Shown: positions 12,626 to 25,382 of the stretch, piece after piece
Position numbering within the stretch: the first letter of the stretch is position 1
How the letters are laid out: each line of letters starts with the position of its first letter
From: Liolophura sinensis
Taxonomy: Eukaryota; Mollusca; Polyplacophora; Chitonida; Chitonidae
Direction of reading: 5' to 3'
NCBI RefSeq assembly: GCF_032854445.1
Contig: NC_088304.1
Span: 17,495,704-17,559,703 of the forward strand
DNA: 64,000 nucleotides
Position numbers and translations under genes: made by a program
The notes under the pieces: model-generated
Database searches by the model: none
Told to the model about the DNA's origin: nothing
What the model saw: the letters and a program-made list of their open reading frames with translations, nothing else

Positions 12626-15407
12626 GAGTAAATCTTTGACAAGTAACTAATGGAATTTCCAAATTTGACTCACACAAAAAGTGTGTGTTTTTTACCCAGT
12701 ATAGGCCAAATTGGGCGGAGGACGTATTGATGGAAGGCAGGAGATCTTAAACACCATTTATGTGTATGTGTATTGCGATCGACGATGGTCTTCTCTCTGC
12801 ACCATGCATTTCCGTATAAGGATATACATACTACTAGACCAAGTGGAGCACTGGAGTGTTTCAGTGGTACACAATAGTAGTAACTGTAGTGGGAATTTCC
12901 TTCTATAGTCTATGACCTGTGCTGGTGCCAATGCTCGTGTTACAATTAACTACGTCATCTGAGGATAAGCTGATAATTCACACGAGCATATATATATGTT
13001 GAGTGGTCGATGAATGGTGCAACTACAACTACAGGACACGTGACAATGGCAGGGTAGATTCACTATAGGCCTACGTGCATGTATGTGTGTATGTGTTATG
13101 TAGGGATATGATTTGACGTGAGAGTGACGCAATGCTTTTATAGTCTATATTTATGTTTATAGGGGTTATCTGGTACATCTAACTATACATGTAGCTGCCA
13201 TGGAGCCCTTGGTTAGTGGCATAATGTTTAAGGATTTTCCCGATCTCATCTCCTTTAACAATAGGCTAAGGTGGAGAGTTCGAATCCAGATTGTGCTTGC
13301 TCAGGTGTGAAGATTCCTCACATTCCAGCTAAAGGAGATGATAATCCTCTGCTTTGAAACTGTTTGTGGTCGCAAAAAGAAACAAACAGTGAACACAAAT
13401 TTCAGTTCGGTAATCACCATTTACATATAATTGGCTACGATCGGTGGTTTAATCCGGCATTCCCGATTTCTGCATGAGCGTTGTCATATAGTGGAAAATT
13501 AATGAACATGGATTAAATTTACACCATTCAGTAATTCCCTCTTTATGGTTGCTTAAATATAGATATATTTTTGTTGCGGGACAACTCGCTCACGCAATCG
13601 TTTGTTTCTTGCGGATTTACCTCCCTTGCTTTTGAAATCTATTTGTTCCAAATGAAGCAGATATTTCAAATTAGCCTGGACTTACAGCACAACTAAAAAC
13701 TTTCTTGTTTACTTTTGACGTCATAATTATAAAAACCAAGAAAGAAAAAACAGTGTATATTTGATAATGTTCGGTGTTTTGAAGAGTGACACCAGTTCCT
13801 TAAACTTGTAATTGATTTTAATTTAAACGCTTTTATGACACTGTGAAAGTCATGTGTGCAATTGTTTTCAAGTTTTAAGAAAATATAACCGTAATGTAGG
13901 TTTCTTACTGCATGGAGTTTGGCCTAACCGCTTATGGTACAGCTGTTTTGTAAAAGAAATCTTTCTCCACGCCCTATGTCCAGCACGTCACTTGTGTTTG
14001 AATAATTATTACGTCACCTGAGGCAACGGAGTCTTCTCGAAACACTTTTATGGATTTTAAAATTATATGAACAGAAATATGTATAGAAAGTGTATTTCAT
14101 CTAATTGTATTTTATTTGAAATAATATGTACGTTCAACATAGGCCTATTGATGTATAGAGCGTGTAGTGTTATGTGCCACTGATGCAATTCTGGTAGCGA
14201 GTATGACTGATTTTACAGATAGCCGACACGTTATGAGAAACACTTTATGAGAAACACGTTATGAGAAACAGACTGTGGGATGATACAGATGCCATCCTCT
14301 CGTAATCAAGCCTTCTCACTGATGAATTTTGTGGTACATGTAATTACTTTATCCAGTGTCACAGGCTCTGCCCTAGCTTGTCCTGGTTTCAAATGAACTA
14401 ACATCTGAACAAATAAACTAAAATCTGAATAAATTAAATATATTTTTAGAAACTTGACAAAGGTTTTTTATTCTATTATTTCTCCACATCCGAAAAATCC
14501 TATTTCATTCCTATACATATACAGTATATATATGAGAAAAAACTGTTCTGATGTGGAGAGAAAAGCAAACCTTCTCAAATGTCTACATCGTTATATTCCA
14601 ACTGAAGTTTCGAACTTACGTCCTCGTCAAGGATACTGAGTGTTAGCAGTGTAAGGTCATGATCATATACAGTATATGGTGAGTATATACTTGACAGCAA
14701 TAGTGGCTCAACAACACGAAACCGGAAGCGGCGAATACTGACTTAAAATTTAACACTTCATGCTTAACACAACTGAGAGATCAAATAGAATAATTGTTAT
14801 TATACTAATATAGAGTTTCATATGTTTGTATTGTCACAGGTTTGTATTTTTCAATAAATACAATTTCTTTCACATCCATCAAAGCTTTATTTTCTGGTGG
14901 TACTTTGTGAAAAGGGAAGACATTAACTGGTGGTGAAAGAGAAATAGCACATGGTCTGATATGACGACTAACGAGGAGAAAACAAAGATCTTGGTAATCG
15001 ATTTGTTGCCCATGAAAAGTTAGCCTAGATCGCAGATATATAGTTTAGCCAATGTATTTTCACAACAACCGGAATAAATACGGCAGTATATTACAAAATT
15101 TCGATTCACATGACATTAAATTTAACTTCAAAAACAAAGTTTGCGTTAAATCTAATGCTAGGGCCTCTCACGATATAAACACAACCTCCACATCTAGGTT
15201 TTTTACATTTAGTGACTTGTGCATTACACGGATTGTCAGAGAAGCGAGCTTGAGTTAACATTCTTTAAGTTAGGAGCTTGACGTTTGCCGTTATAGCAAT
15301 AACTGATTTCGATATTATTATTATTATTTATTACTATTTACTATTGGTAATGTATTCATGACAATCGGAAACAAATTACTTTTGTTAGGATTTCAGGCAG
15401 ATACAAG

Positions 15408-15409
<2 letters not shown>
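12626..15409. other. Intergenic, no gene recognised
   Basis: AT-rich sequence without recognisable exons. A short tandem of about 16 bp (TTATGAGAAACAC x3) lies at 14231-14271. A weak tRNA-like word, GAGTTCGAATCC, at about 13277 may be the remains of another SINE head. Confidence 0.3.
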
Positions 15410-15450
<41 letters not shown>

Positions 15451-15680
15451 CAGTCCGTGATACCTCCGGGATACCTACATGTATATAATCAGACAGCCTG
15501 CGCCCATGCATCCAAATACATGGATACCTATGCAAGCAGACAGCCCGTGAAACCTAAATAACTAGACAATCTGGGATACCTGCGTGTATGCATCCAGGCG
15601 CCCGCGGGATACCTTTGCAAGCAGACAGCCCGTGATACCTAAATAACTAGACAGTCTGGGATACCTGCGTGCAAGCATGT
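15410..15680 (+). repeat. Copy of the (TA)n plus minisatellite block from 6 kb
   Basis: A (TA)n run is followed by about 235 bases (15447-15680) matching 6067-6300 with only a handful of differences, including the same CCGTGATACCTCCGGGATAC start and the same order of sub-units. Both copies are preceded by GAGGTATATA. The match stops at GCGTGCAAGCATG. Confidence 0.85.
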
Positions 15681-16829
15681 TGTGTAGCTCGAGACAATCA
15701 CTGTTGTAACATATCTGTAACAAGGTTATCAATTCGGAAATAAAAGAAGGCTTTGCTTTAAACGAAGATGTGAATTACACATATGAACAAATGTGGACGG
15801 GAAACAAGTGGACATCCGTGTATTTAAGGCCACATCGTCGATTGCGAATTGTCGCCAAGGCCCCATGAATACTGAGACACGTGGAGTTCCCAAATTCAAT
15901 ATTCAAGGTCAGGATTCACCAGGATCCTACACTTACATATTAATCAAACAGTTCCATTAATGTATTAAACAGTGTGTTGCAACATTGAAAAATTGAGAAG
16001 CTTGCATGAGGTATAATACATGTGATGATTGATGTACTACGCTTGTACGTATATTTTCCTACTTTTCGAGTTGCCTTGTGTCCAGGGGCCTTCGTTGCTA
16101 GTTTTGGAATGCAACGCATCTGGCAACGTAAAATGTATCTAACCAAATGTTTGACGTTAAACTCGGGTCTGGCTATTGCGAAGATCAAATAAATAAATCA
16201 AGTAAGTAAATAAATGAATAACATACCTCCTTTTTGAAACACATCATATGGGTAAACTCTGTACCCTCTAAAGTAATCATATAATGAAAAAAAGTTATAG
16301 CCATATTTATTCTCAGTGTGTTTAAGGGTTTATGTTTAAGTCGTAACGGGAACAGAAAATATTGACGCCTCTGAATTATTAGATGTATGATATAATTCGA
16401 CATGCTGTCACTAAAGAACGCCGGACAGGCAACAAACCTTCTGCGCCAAGAATACAAATGTTAAACACAGAAATTACAGGACAAACCCATTAAGATAATT
16501 AACGTTGATCGCCGGATCTTTCGTCTGTTTTTTGACTACGCGAAAAATAGAGATAGAAAGGTGATTTAAACATAGCAGACATGTGCTAAATTTGAACTCA
16601 TAGCGACCTCACTGGTGTGAATGGTTCGTGGCTCGTTTCGTCTCGCTAGTGTGCTAGCCACCTCGACTACGGAGGCTCCGTCTGCATGTAATCTGTTGCT
16701 CGGGCAAACGAAGAGAGGAACATATGTATAAGAAGATAAGTTGGGATCGGTACTAACGGATCCATGGCTAGGGGTATAGTGGTGCGGGCTGTTGCCGCAT
16801 GAACGATTGGAAGGATGGAGATATGAAAA
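15681..16829. other. Intergenic, no gene recognised
   Basis: No exon or known element could be supported. An AATAAAT-rich stretch at 16184-16220 is a short low-complexity tract. Confidence 0.3.
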
Positions 16830-17210
16830 AGTAGTTTGTTGCCCAAAACAAATGGATGGAGGGACATCCGGACAAACGGATGGAGAGATGGATGTATAGG
16901 AAAGGAACATACAGGCTGTTGCCCAGATAAATGGATCCAGGGACAGGTGTATAGAAGGGTAGGCTGTGTCCGGACAAACGGATGGAGAGACGGATGTATA
17001 GGAAATGATGTTGCCCGGATAAACGGATGCAGAAACAGGTGTACAGAAGGGTAGGCTGTGCCCGGACAAACGGATGGAGGGACAGATGTATAGGAAAGGA
17101 AAATTCAGGCTGTTGCCCGGATAAACGGATGGAGAGACGGATGAATAGGAAAGGGACATACAGCCTGTTGTAGGGATAAAAATATGGAGGGACAGGTGTA
17201 TAGGCTGAAC
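16830..17210. repeat. ~50-bp minisatellite upstream of the first FABP gene
   Basis: Repeating words are AAACGGATGGAGAGACGGATG, TATAGGAAAGGAACATACAGGC and TGTTGCCCGGATAAACGGATG. Spacing of the AAACGGATG word is irregular, about 43 to 54 bases between adjacent copies. The array ends about 185 bases before the FABP start codon. The 251-codon minus-strand frame (16566-17321) that reads through it is a product of the repeat. Confidence 0.85.
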
Positions 17211-17395
17211 CGTCTGTACGTGACTGTTGTGGCAGCTTGAAAATGAGCAGTAGACACATCTGAGCATGCGTAGTTGTGTTATCAGCTCAAAAGGGTAGTA
17301 GGTGGATGCTGGTGTGTTCACAGTTGATTACGCTGTCAGAGGGACGAGAACGGTGAAACCCAGAACAACAATTACTAGACTGGCGCAGCGCAATC

Positions 17396-17465
17396 ATGGC
17401 TAGTCTACAAGGGAAATGGACTTTCAAGAGTTTTGAGAATATGGAAGCTTTCCTGAACGCCATTG
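17396..17465 (+). CDS. FABP: FABP gene 1, coding exon 1
   Basis: It encodes MASLQGKWTFKSFENMEAF and four more residues, ending in phase 1 before GTAAGT. It holds the first beta strand and the start of the helix-turn-helix lid. Confidence 0.93.
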
Positions 17466-20400
17466 GTAAGTTTGTGAGACTACTGAAACAGAGGTATGCA
17501 TTCATTATTCCGTTCATTTCTGATGTACATGGGCGTTAGTCAATAAAACCTATCTGTACTCGCTGCCATCCTCTAGACTAGGAGCCTTTTCCATTAAAAT
17601 TACTTGAAGTTAAATAATAAGTGTTTAAAAGTATGTATGACTGCGGTTTGACATCGTACAGTGTTAAAAAGTAAACATAATACATCGTTGTTATTCCCAC
17701 CTTAAGAGTTTTACAGCCAAGAGAAGGCGTGGAGAGACAGGCTGGTGCACAATCAGCTCACGTGACCCGTGTAGCACGAGTTCGTTCTCATCGACCACTG
17801 TTATACAATTATCATATTTGACGGTATGCAGGGTTTCCTTCTGCAGAACGGTCCAGTGCTAAGCCCATGACTGACTGGAGACTTTTTTCTCCTTTATTTA
17901 TCTTTTAATTCTAAACACATACCGTAATGGTAACCAGTGACTGGCAATTTCATTGACAGCTTTAAGAAAGACACGAAACCCACACGCCCTTACATGAGTC
18001 AATTATGAACACCATTGCTTTTTCTTTCCCCATCTATCTAGATTTAGTTTCAATAGTTTCACTAATGGACAGAAAAAGTTGAATATAGGTACATACAGCC
18101 AACCATTTAAGTGTGTATAATTGTTAAGTAAGAAGGTTACAGCTATGTATACATCTGTTTAAAAATGAGACATTCTAATACATCTAAAATCATCTGTTGT
18201 ACGTTCTGCAGTTGTTACAAACTATAATAGAGCACAGAGCGCACCTTGCCCTCGTGTCAGCGTCTCACTGCCCAAATAATCTGTACACGTAAACTATAAC
18301 ATTAATCGAAAAAACAGACAAATAGTACATTGTGGTGTGTTAACAACGAAGAACTATATTTCAGTGAGGCCAAAATGTATTTCATGTAAAGTGAAGTTTG
18401 GATCATAAAGTACTGAATTGGTGAAAGTGGCACTAATATTGCTGGCCTGTTGGTCACATTTTTCACAAGCTCAGGAATGGAGGAATAGATGAACTCCACA
18501 CAGCTTCGGATTAAAATTGTACTAAATTGTTTTTATGTCAAAAGAGAAACAATCAACGCTTATGTGTTGTAGAATCACGTTAAACTCATTCAAATTACCC
18601 CGTTATAAAGCTAGAGTAAAATTGCCCACGGCAGGTTATCCTAACTGTCTTCACGTGTAAGGTCGGTATGTAGTCTCTTTAGCTGGTCTACCTAAAGCCG
18701 CTTAGTCGGTTTATCAGCTCGTGCAAAGTCCAACATCTCCCGTCCACATGTATGGTTCTGGCGGTCACCTAGTGATGAGCTATAGCGTTATCACAAGAGC
18801 CACGTCATCACAAGATTAGAGGTTTTATTCCACAGGAATACAGGATTAGAGGTTTCATATCACAGGGACAACGTCATCACAGGATTAGGGGTTTCATATC
18901 ACAGGAACAACGTCACCACAGTATTAGGGGTTTCATATAACATCAACAACATCATCACAGGATTAGGGGTTTCATATAACATCAACAACATCATCACAGG
19001 ATTAGGGGTTTCATATGACAGGAACGTCATCACAGGATATTAAAGGACCTTTATCACAAGATCAACCTCATCACAGGATTATGGGTATATCACAGGAACA
19101 ACGTCATCACAGAATTATGAGTTTCTATCACAAGATCCACTTCATCACCGGTTGAAGGATTTTCTATCACAGGAGCCATGTTCTCATAGGATTAGAGGTC
19201 TTCCAGTACAGAATCCACGTCATAACAGGATTAGGGGTTTTCTATCATATAAATCGCGTTCGCACAGGCATGACAGGATTAGGGATTTTTCCATCAAAGG
19301 ATTCACGCCATCGTAGGATTAGGGATTTCCTATCTCAGGATCTACGCCATCACAATATCAGGGATTTGCCACCATAGGATCTGTATCATCACAGGGTGAG
19401 CTATTTTCTATCACAGGATCCCTCTCATCGCCGGATTAGTAGTTTGTATTAGAGGAGCCACATAATCATAGGGTCATGGTTCTTCTATCACAGGAGAACA
19501 TCATCATAGGTTTAGGGATTTTCTATCGCGGGATCTACGTCATCACAGAATTATCACAGATCCCAGCGTAGGATCCGTGTCATAGGAGCTTTCCATTACA
19601 GAGCCCAAACCCTCGCCACTGCTAAATGTACAATAACGCATGATGAGTTCGAACAAAAGTACAGTACTCTTTACAATGAATCATTTTTTCAATGATAAAA
19701 TACAAATATGCGTATTTGCCCTTTTCTCAAAGTTGCTGAAAGACTGACGGATAGACAAATAAACAGATAAACGCCGGTATGAACTTATCTTCCTTGGCGG
19801 AGGTACTAAAAAGAATTTCACTATGAAAATGTAAACACTTACATTTTAAGTGCGGTAATCTTTGATTTGTCAATTGTAAGTATCGTTCACAGCTTAACTG
19901 GTATGAGTGAGATTTGAACTGACACCAGTTCTAATATATGTTTTTGTTTGTGTTGTCAGGCACGTTGAACAAATTAACATGTGAATAGACACACACTCTT
20001 TTCGATGTGTTGCTCATGCACTAAAAAAATTTACAATGTTTTTTTTTTACAATGTTCAAGCTGAACATTATTGTAATAGGAAAACTGTGGCATGGTTGAG
20101 CGGAATGGTTAAAGGCGTTGGTCTTCCCATCGCCAGCTCACGTAAAGTACGGGTTCAATCCACGCCTTGGTCAGGGATATGTACATTACCTCACTCGGTA
20201 ACAGTAAAGCCGTAGACGAACTTCCTAACCCTAGACTTACCTTTCACCAATATGGTGTGTATATCTCTAGGCCGCATGTGCTTGGGAGAGTTCCTCAGTA
20301 AACTGCCAAAGGTCGGAGCCATCGAACAATTACGGAGTATGGCATTCAAATAAATAAGTGAATTGCATTGTTGAAATTTCGCTACTTTGATTCGTGGACA

Positions 20401-22828
20401 TGCAGGAGGTGTAAAATACGCCACTGACAAGTTCGACTGTCTTTGCATTGTTTTCATATGATTGTATGTTGTGATGACAACACAGCATTTTGAGTAATTC
20501 GGATAATAATAGGTTTACCTAATCCTGCTTTAGCACAGCCACTGCTCTAATAGGCGATGTAAATTGCTATTATTTATGCATTTACATGAACAGTTATAAC
20601 AAAAATCTGACTGAGGTAAAATGACAAGCGGTCGTATTTTACCGGGTTAGACGTTTTCAGATTTACATATTTTCCTGTCCAGATGGTGATGATATATAGG
20701 AATATTGTCTTATTTGTACCCATCATTGTCGTGTAATACTGTCAGAAATACACAAGCTACGATGCCCAGTGCAATTTAATAATACAACAATGACTTATAC
20801 TTGGCAGCCTTTATACCTCCCCGCCTAAATCTTGAGAGAACAATACTGGATATTTCGATTCCTCAATTTTTCTTATCCACTTACACATTTACTTTTCTGC
20901 CTTAAGGAACCAGTCAGTTTTAAAATTAAAATTCTTTGATATTAATCTATCTACCCTGTCTAATTGTCAGAGAGTTAAAGTATCTATCCACTATTCAGAG
21001 AGTTAAGATACATCTGTCCATTAGTCAGAGTAAAGATACATCTGTCCATTATTCAGTGATTTAATCTGCATCTGCCCGGTAATCAGAGAGTAAATCTACA
21101 TTTGTCCAGAAGATTTAGTTCGCTTCATATGACGTCTCTTATTCTGTCAATAATCCGATCGTTCATTTAGTTTGTGAGAAACCAAACGATCAATCCATTT
21201 CAATTCTAGTCAATAAATCAGTCAACAAATAAGCAACTCGATCTCTTTTCCGAATAAACGCAGACATTCACTGGCTCATTAATTAAAAGCGTTGTTCTCG
21301 CCTCATACGATCGTCCCCCTAGCCAGTGAAATCGCACAGGCTCCAATCCAAACATCGCAGATTCGGCTGTGGCTGAAAGTCGAACAGTTTGTCGGATACC
21401 TGCTGAAGGTCGATGATTTACTCCAGGCAGACACTGTTGTTTCCTCCTTCTGTAAACCATAATATCTTGTGTGTGAACTACTGCTCAACTATTGCTTAAC
21501 AACAATAATATAAATTCAAATTCACAACTAAATTGATATAGCAATCAAATAAATAAATGAACAGATAAGTCTATAAATGAAGTGGTCTGCTCTCACCCAA
21601 CAGACGTGCCGGAGGATGTAAAGCAAAAGGCCATGGTTCTGAAACCAGATGTGGCGATCTCTCAGAACGGTGACACGTGGACCTTCACCACCACATTAGG
21701 GGACAAGTCCACGGATACCGTCTTCAAACTTGATCAAGAGTTCGATCATCAGAATCTTATGGGCAAAATTATAAAGGTGAGTCATATTATACACCTACTA
21801 GTTGTGTATAATCTGAAAAGATGTTGAAGCTCGAAGCCGTATTTGAGTGAGTTACCGCATTGAAATTCTAGGTCTTTGTTGTTTGTAAAGCAACTACGCA
21901 TTATATTTACTTGGTGAAGGACAGCATTATGTTTGTCAAGAGTTAGACCACTAAAACCTTACGATCAAAATCATACAGTTTGGTTATTTTACGATCTAGA
22001 TTCGCTCAACGTAAAAAATTCTGTATAATTACAGAAATTATACCGTTGGAACTTGAAGTGATGTTGGGAATAGTTAAAACAACGTGGATTCAAAAGTCAT
22101 ATCTGCACATTATAACGTATTGTGTATACGAGCTCTTTACTGAACTGAGCATCAGGCATCTGTGACTTGTTTTTACTCAGAGTAAAATATCCCTCGAGGG
22201 TGACAAGCTAGTAGAGACGCAGAGTGGCGAAGGAGAAACCATAACAGTCACACGAGAGGTGGTAGGAGATGAGATGTTGTCGGTAAGTATGCCGACTGAA
22301 ATTTCCTTGAAAAATCGATCTTTAACAGTTCTGATATCTTTGAAAAGTCATTCAGTCTTATGGTAAAAGAGAAGACCAGTTATTATATTGTCATGGTTCT
22401 GCTTTTAGATTGGTAGGGTTATGCAGAACATTTTGCCACAATAAAAGGAACACTAGTAATAATTTATACTTCAGAATGCATTACACGAATGAACCTTATC
22501 CGTAATAGAATGTATAGTATGGATGAAAAGTAGATTTGACGTCATTGTGTAAATAAATTTTGGTTGTGTTTATTATAGGGCAAACAAAGGCTCAATAAAA
22601 GCGCTTAAAAGTATGTTCTTTATAATTGTCCTAATATTTTCTTTTTTTTTTTTTAAAGAATACTGGTACCTAAATTTTCAGGAGCATTTTCCATTGATGC
22701 CTCGCCCCCATGCCATAACCTTACCAGGAAAGTGTATATAAAAAGAAACTTTTCCCATTTTCTATTCCATTTCCCAGACACTGTCAGCAAAGGGTGTTAC
22801 TACCGTTGTGCGTTTCCAAAGGGCTTGA
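17396..22828 (+). CDS. FABP: Fatty-acid-binding protein gene 1 (four exons, 131 residues)
   Basis: Joined exons 17396-17465, 21604-21776, 22181-22282 and 22778-22828 encode a complete member of the intracellular lipid-binding protein family, a ten-stranded beta barrel that carries fatty acids or similar hydrophobic ligands in the cytosol. The family signature GKWTFKSFENMEAFLNAI near the start, the NGDTWTF strand pair and the FKLDQEFD motif are clear. Four exons with introns after codons ~23, ~81 and ~115 are the classic family gene structure. The strand corresponding to the usual R-x-Y carboxylate site reads VVRFQRA: an aromatic is kept, but the canonical Arg appears replaced by Val. The second conserved Arg (VTREVV, exon 3) is present. 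The ATG follows GCAATC and is the only in-frame start. A second, diverged gene lies 3.7 kb downstream in the same orientation, suggesting tandem duplication. The ligand cannot be told from sequence. Confidence 0.93.
18785..19615. repeat. ~35-40 bp minisatellite in FABP gene 1 intron 1
   Basis: Units built on CATCACAGGATTAGGGGTTTC and ATATCACAGGAACAACGT recur about twenty times, increasingly diverged toward the right end. It lies wholly in the 4.1-kb first intron. Confidence 0.85.
20090..20375 (+). mobile_element. tRNA-headed SINE, family D
   Basis: A head with GGTTGAGCGGAATGGTTAAAG and the B-box-like GGGTTCAATCC resembles a long-variable-arm tRNA (Ser/Leu type). The body ends in GGAGTATGGCATTCAAATAAATAA, which is akin to the family C tail. 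It lies in FABP gene 1 intron 1. Confidence 0.6.
20985..21115. repeat. ~30-bp imperfect tandem repeat
   Basis: Four to five copies of GTCAGAGAGTTAAAGTATC and CATCTGTCCATTA-type words occur within FABP gene 1 intron 1. Confidence 0.6.
21604..21776 (+). CDS. FABP: FABP gene 1, coding exon 2
   Basis: The acceptor is CTCACCCAACAG. The first two bases complete an Asp codon, then 57 residues follow: VPEDVKQKAM at the start, NGDTWTFTTT in the middle and MGKIIK at the end, in phase 0 before GTGAGT. It covers the second lid helix to the strand containing FKLDQEF. Confidence 0.93.
22181..22282 (+). CDS. FABP: FABP gene 1, coding exon 3
   Basis: The acceptor is TTTTTACTCAG. It encodes 34 residues from SKISLEGDKL to VVGDEMLS, phase 0 at both ends, before GTAAGT. 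The Arg in VTREVV aligns with the internal ligand-binding Arg of the family. Confidence 0.93.
22778..22828 (+). CDS. FABP: FABP gene 1, coding exon 4 with stop
   Basis: The acceptor is CCATTTCCCAG. It encodes the last strand, TLSAKGVTTVVRFQRA, then TGA. The usual TRxY carboxylate-binding motif is altered. Confidence 0.92.
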   Translation, partial: TLSAKGVTTVVRFQRA

Positions 22829-22966
22829 GTTTCCGGTACACGTGCAGTAGACAGAAAACTTGGGATGAAAGTGTAGTCGTTTCAAACATACAGCTTACTT
22901 TTCGCCATGCTTGAGATGGTTATCTATACGTGTTTATGATGACTCTGCGCTCCGGATATTTAAACA

Positions 22967-23098
22967 GGGGGCACTGTTTCATGAAGTGTACTTAGTGTTA
23001 AGTCGCCTTTAGCTCAGTGCACGTTATATCTCTACAGCATACGTTGTCATGGTGGTAAGGGCTTACTTAGCTAAGTGAGCTTCATGAAACCGGCCTCT
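22967..23098. mobile_element. Short inverted-repeat element (MITE-like)
   Basis: Both ends carry imperfect inverted repeats of about 28 bases sharing TTTCATGAAG and CTTAG at the same spacing. The interior (~70 bp) is non-coding. It lies in the presumed 3' UTR of FABP gene 1. I could not define a target duplication. Confidence 0.6.
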
Positions 23099-23318
23099 GG
23101 CTTTGTTGTAAGCTTCAGATATAAATTTGAACCACATGGATACTCTTTGGCACCCTAACCATAATCACATTTTTTGCCCAGGTTCTTGAAAACGATTGTG
23201 TTTACAGCGATGTAAAATAACAGTTGTTCGTACTTACTAGAGGTTACCAAACATAGCCATCCAGTGGTTTTCTAATGAACAAGTGACCAGCGAAGAAGAT
23301 GATGAGTGTATTGTGACA

Positions 23319-23324
23319 AATAAA
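23319..23324 (+). terminator. Candidate polyadenylation signal of FABP gene 1
   Basis: AATAAA in the sense strand about 490 bases after the stop codon. Other AT-rich hexamers exist, so this is a guess by position. Confidence 0.4.
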
Positions 23325-23772
23325 TATAGTCTTGCTGATATTGGTCTTATTATTGTCATGCTTATGATATTATTGAGTAAATGCCACATTCAGTTCCAAT
23401 TTATCACTTAGATACTGTTCTTTGTGCAAACATATTTTGGAAATTTGCAACACTATATTATGTATAACATATATATGCAAATCACTGATTTGCATACATC
23501 CAAACACTATCCTGTTTTGTACCATTTACTTCGCAAATACGGAGTTCCAAATTGGTCGTTTACACTATTCCAAATGGGTCGTGTAACATATACTAGGCAA
23601 ACATCAAATCTTGTATAGCATACAACTGGAAAGCACAATAAAACACTGCAAGGGGGCCAGGTATCATGTCTTAAGCAAAATAAAAAAATGATGCTAATTG
23701 TGATGTATTAGACGTCACTGGTCTAGAATAGCTCAAAATGCCAAATTGTCATCACATTTAGTTCGCAAACAC

Positions 23773-23776
<4 letters not shown>

Positions 23777-23804
<28 letters not shown>

Positions 23805-24048
23805 TTTGATTGGTGCTTTACGACATACTCAAGAATATTTCACTTATATAATGCGGCCAGCATTATGTTGGGTGGAAACCGGGCATAGCCGGGGAAATCC
23901 ACGACCATCCGCAAGTTGCTGTCTGACCTTCCCACGTACGGCCGGAGAGGAAGCCAGCATGAGCAAACTCACAGCGACCGCATTGGTGAGAGACTCCTGG
24001 GTCATTACGCTGCGCTTGCGAGCAAGCAACTGAGCCACGGAGGCCCCC
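23777..24048 (-). mobile_element. Full-length SINE, family C
   Basis: On the minus strand the tRNA-like head reads GCCTCCGTGGCTCAGTTGC, and the element ends in (AAATA)n. It is bounded by a 13-bp target duplication, CGCAAACACATTA, at 23764-23776 and 24049-24061. Confidence 0.92.
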
Positions 24049-24061
24049 CGCAAACACATTA

Positions 24062-25369
24062 AAATGCAAGTTTCCGAGAGGCTAACATATTATCATTTCT
24101 TATCAAAACATAAAGCCCAAACGTTCCTAACGATCCTGTAGTGGTAAAATAGCCAGAGAGTGGGCGTGAAAGTTTCACTGGAAGGAAAAGTAACCTTTGA
24201 AATCTCTAATACTTCAGCATGATTCCGAATTAAAACTGTGGGCAAATTTAAACTAGAGTAGCGACAACAGTATGATACATGTAGTCGCCAAGTCGTTTCA
24301 TATAACCCTTGCAACCCTCCTTCTTGTCAGTTTATCTAAGTTAGGGTTTTATTATAAGTCCATGTAACTACTTAAATAGCAGCAGCAACTTGACCTGTAG
24401 CAACTAGGCTTAAGCAGAATAGGGTGAAAAACCGTAGTGATTTTAAATTGCAATTTATCAGGCGTCCATGGCCTAGAATTACTCAGAATGATGTGGCATC
24501 CTCTAACTAACCACAAGACTCCTGGTGCTTATGCTAATGATCCCGAGGAACATCGGAGCAGAAGTCAAAGTGCCAAAATCAACAAATTATGTAAATACCG
24601 AGACGTCAATAATCCATATCCCACAAGCTACGCACGTATCATTATTTATTCATGGGTAAACATTTCCAGATAAAAAATCGACTGGGTTTTTAGCCTAGGC
24701 AAATCCAGGCATATATACTTACAAGGTAACTCTATTCATCGTAAAAATTACAAAAACTTATAGTGGAGGCTGTTAATAAAATATTCTTGACACATTAGTT
24801 TTCGCTGTTGTAACCAATGACGATGATTGAAATAGCTCCATGTCTTATAATCAGTGACGCCAGAGCAGGTCTTAGCAGTGGTCAACTTTTTCGTTTCATT
24901 ATCTAGTGCTGTAGCATGGTCAATCATCAGACGTTTGGATAAATAACTCTGCCACATGAACCGCCACGCATAACAAAATGTCTTTATCAATATCGATAAG
25001 AGTTACTGGACCTTTGCTTTGATGGTTGTAATCGGCACTGTATATCGGGAGGTGGTGGACTGTAGTATAGTGAACACACGAAGATCTCTTGAAACATGGT
25101 TTAAATGTGGTGCCTGCCTTCTACAGAATAATACTTAACAAGTACAGTGGACTATCACACTCAACAAGTTCTGTACAGACATTACAGCAACTAGTGCATC
25201 ATATTTAACAGTGTAGGAAAGTTATCAGAAACGAATTAGTGAACAAGCGACTTGTACATGTATTCCTGACGTTAATAATCATGTTACCCTTCCAAATAGT
25301 TTTACGCTCAGCTGACATCATACAGCAGGCTATAAATTAACACGTGAAGGTGACAAGGTCACAGACGTG
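24062..25369. other. Intergenic between FABP genes, nothing recognised
   Basis: No exon, RNA gene or repeat family was recognised. Confidence 0.3.
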
Positions 25370-25382
25370 AAAGATCGTTTAT

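Noticed and set aside
16566-17321. 251-codon minus-strand frame rich in Ser/Pro/Tyr
   Set aside because: It is mostly a reading of the ~50-bp minisatellite upstream of FABP gene 1, with no recognisable domain and no splice context.
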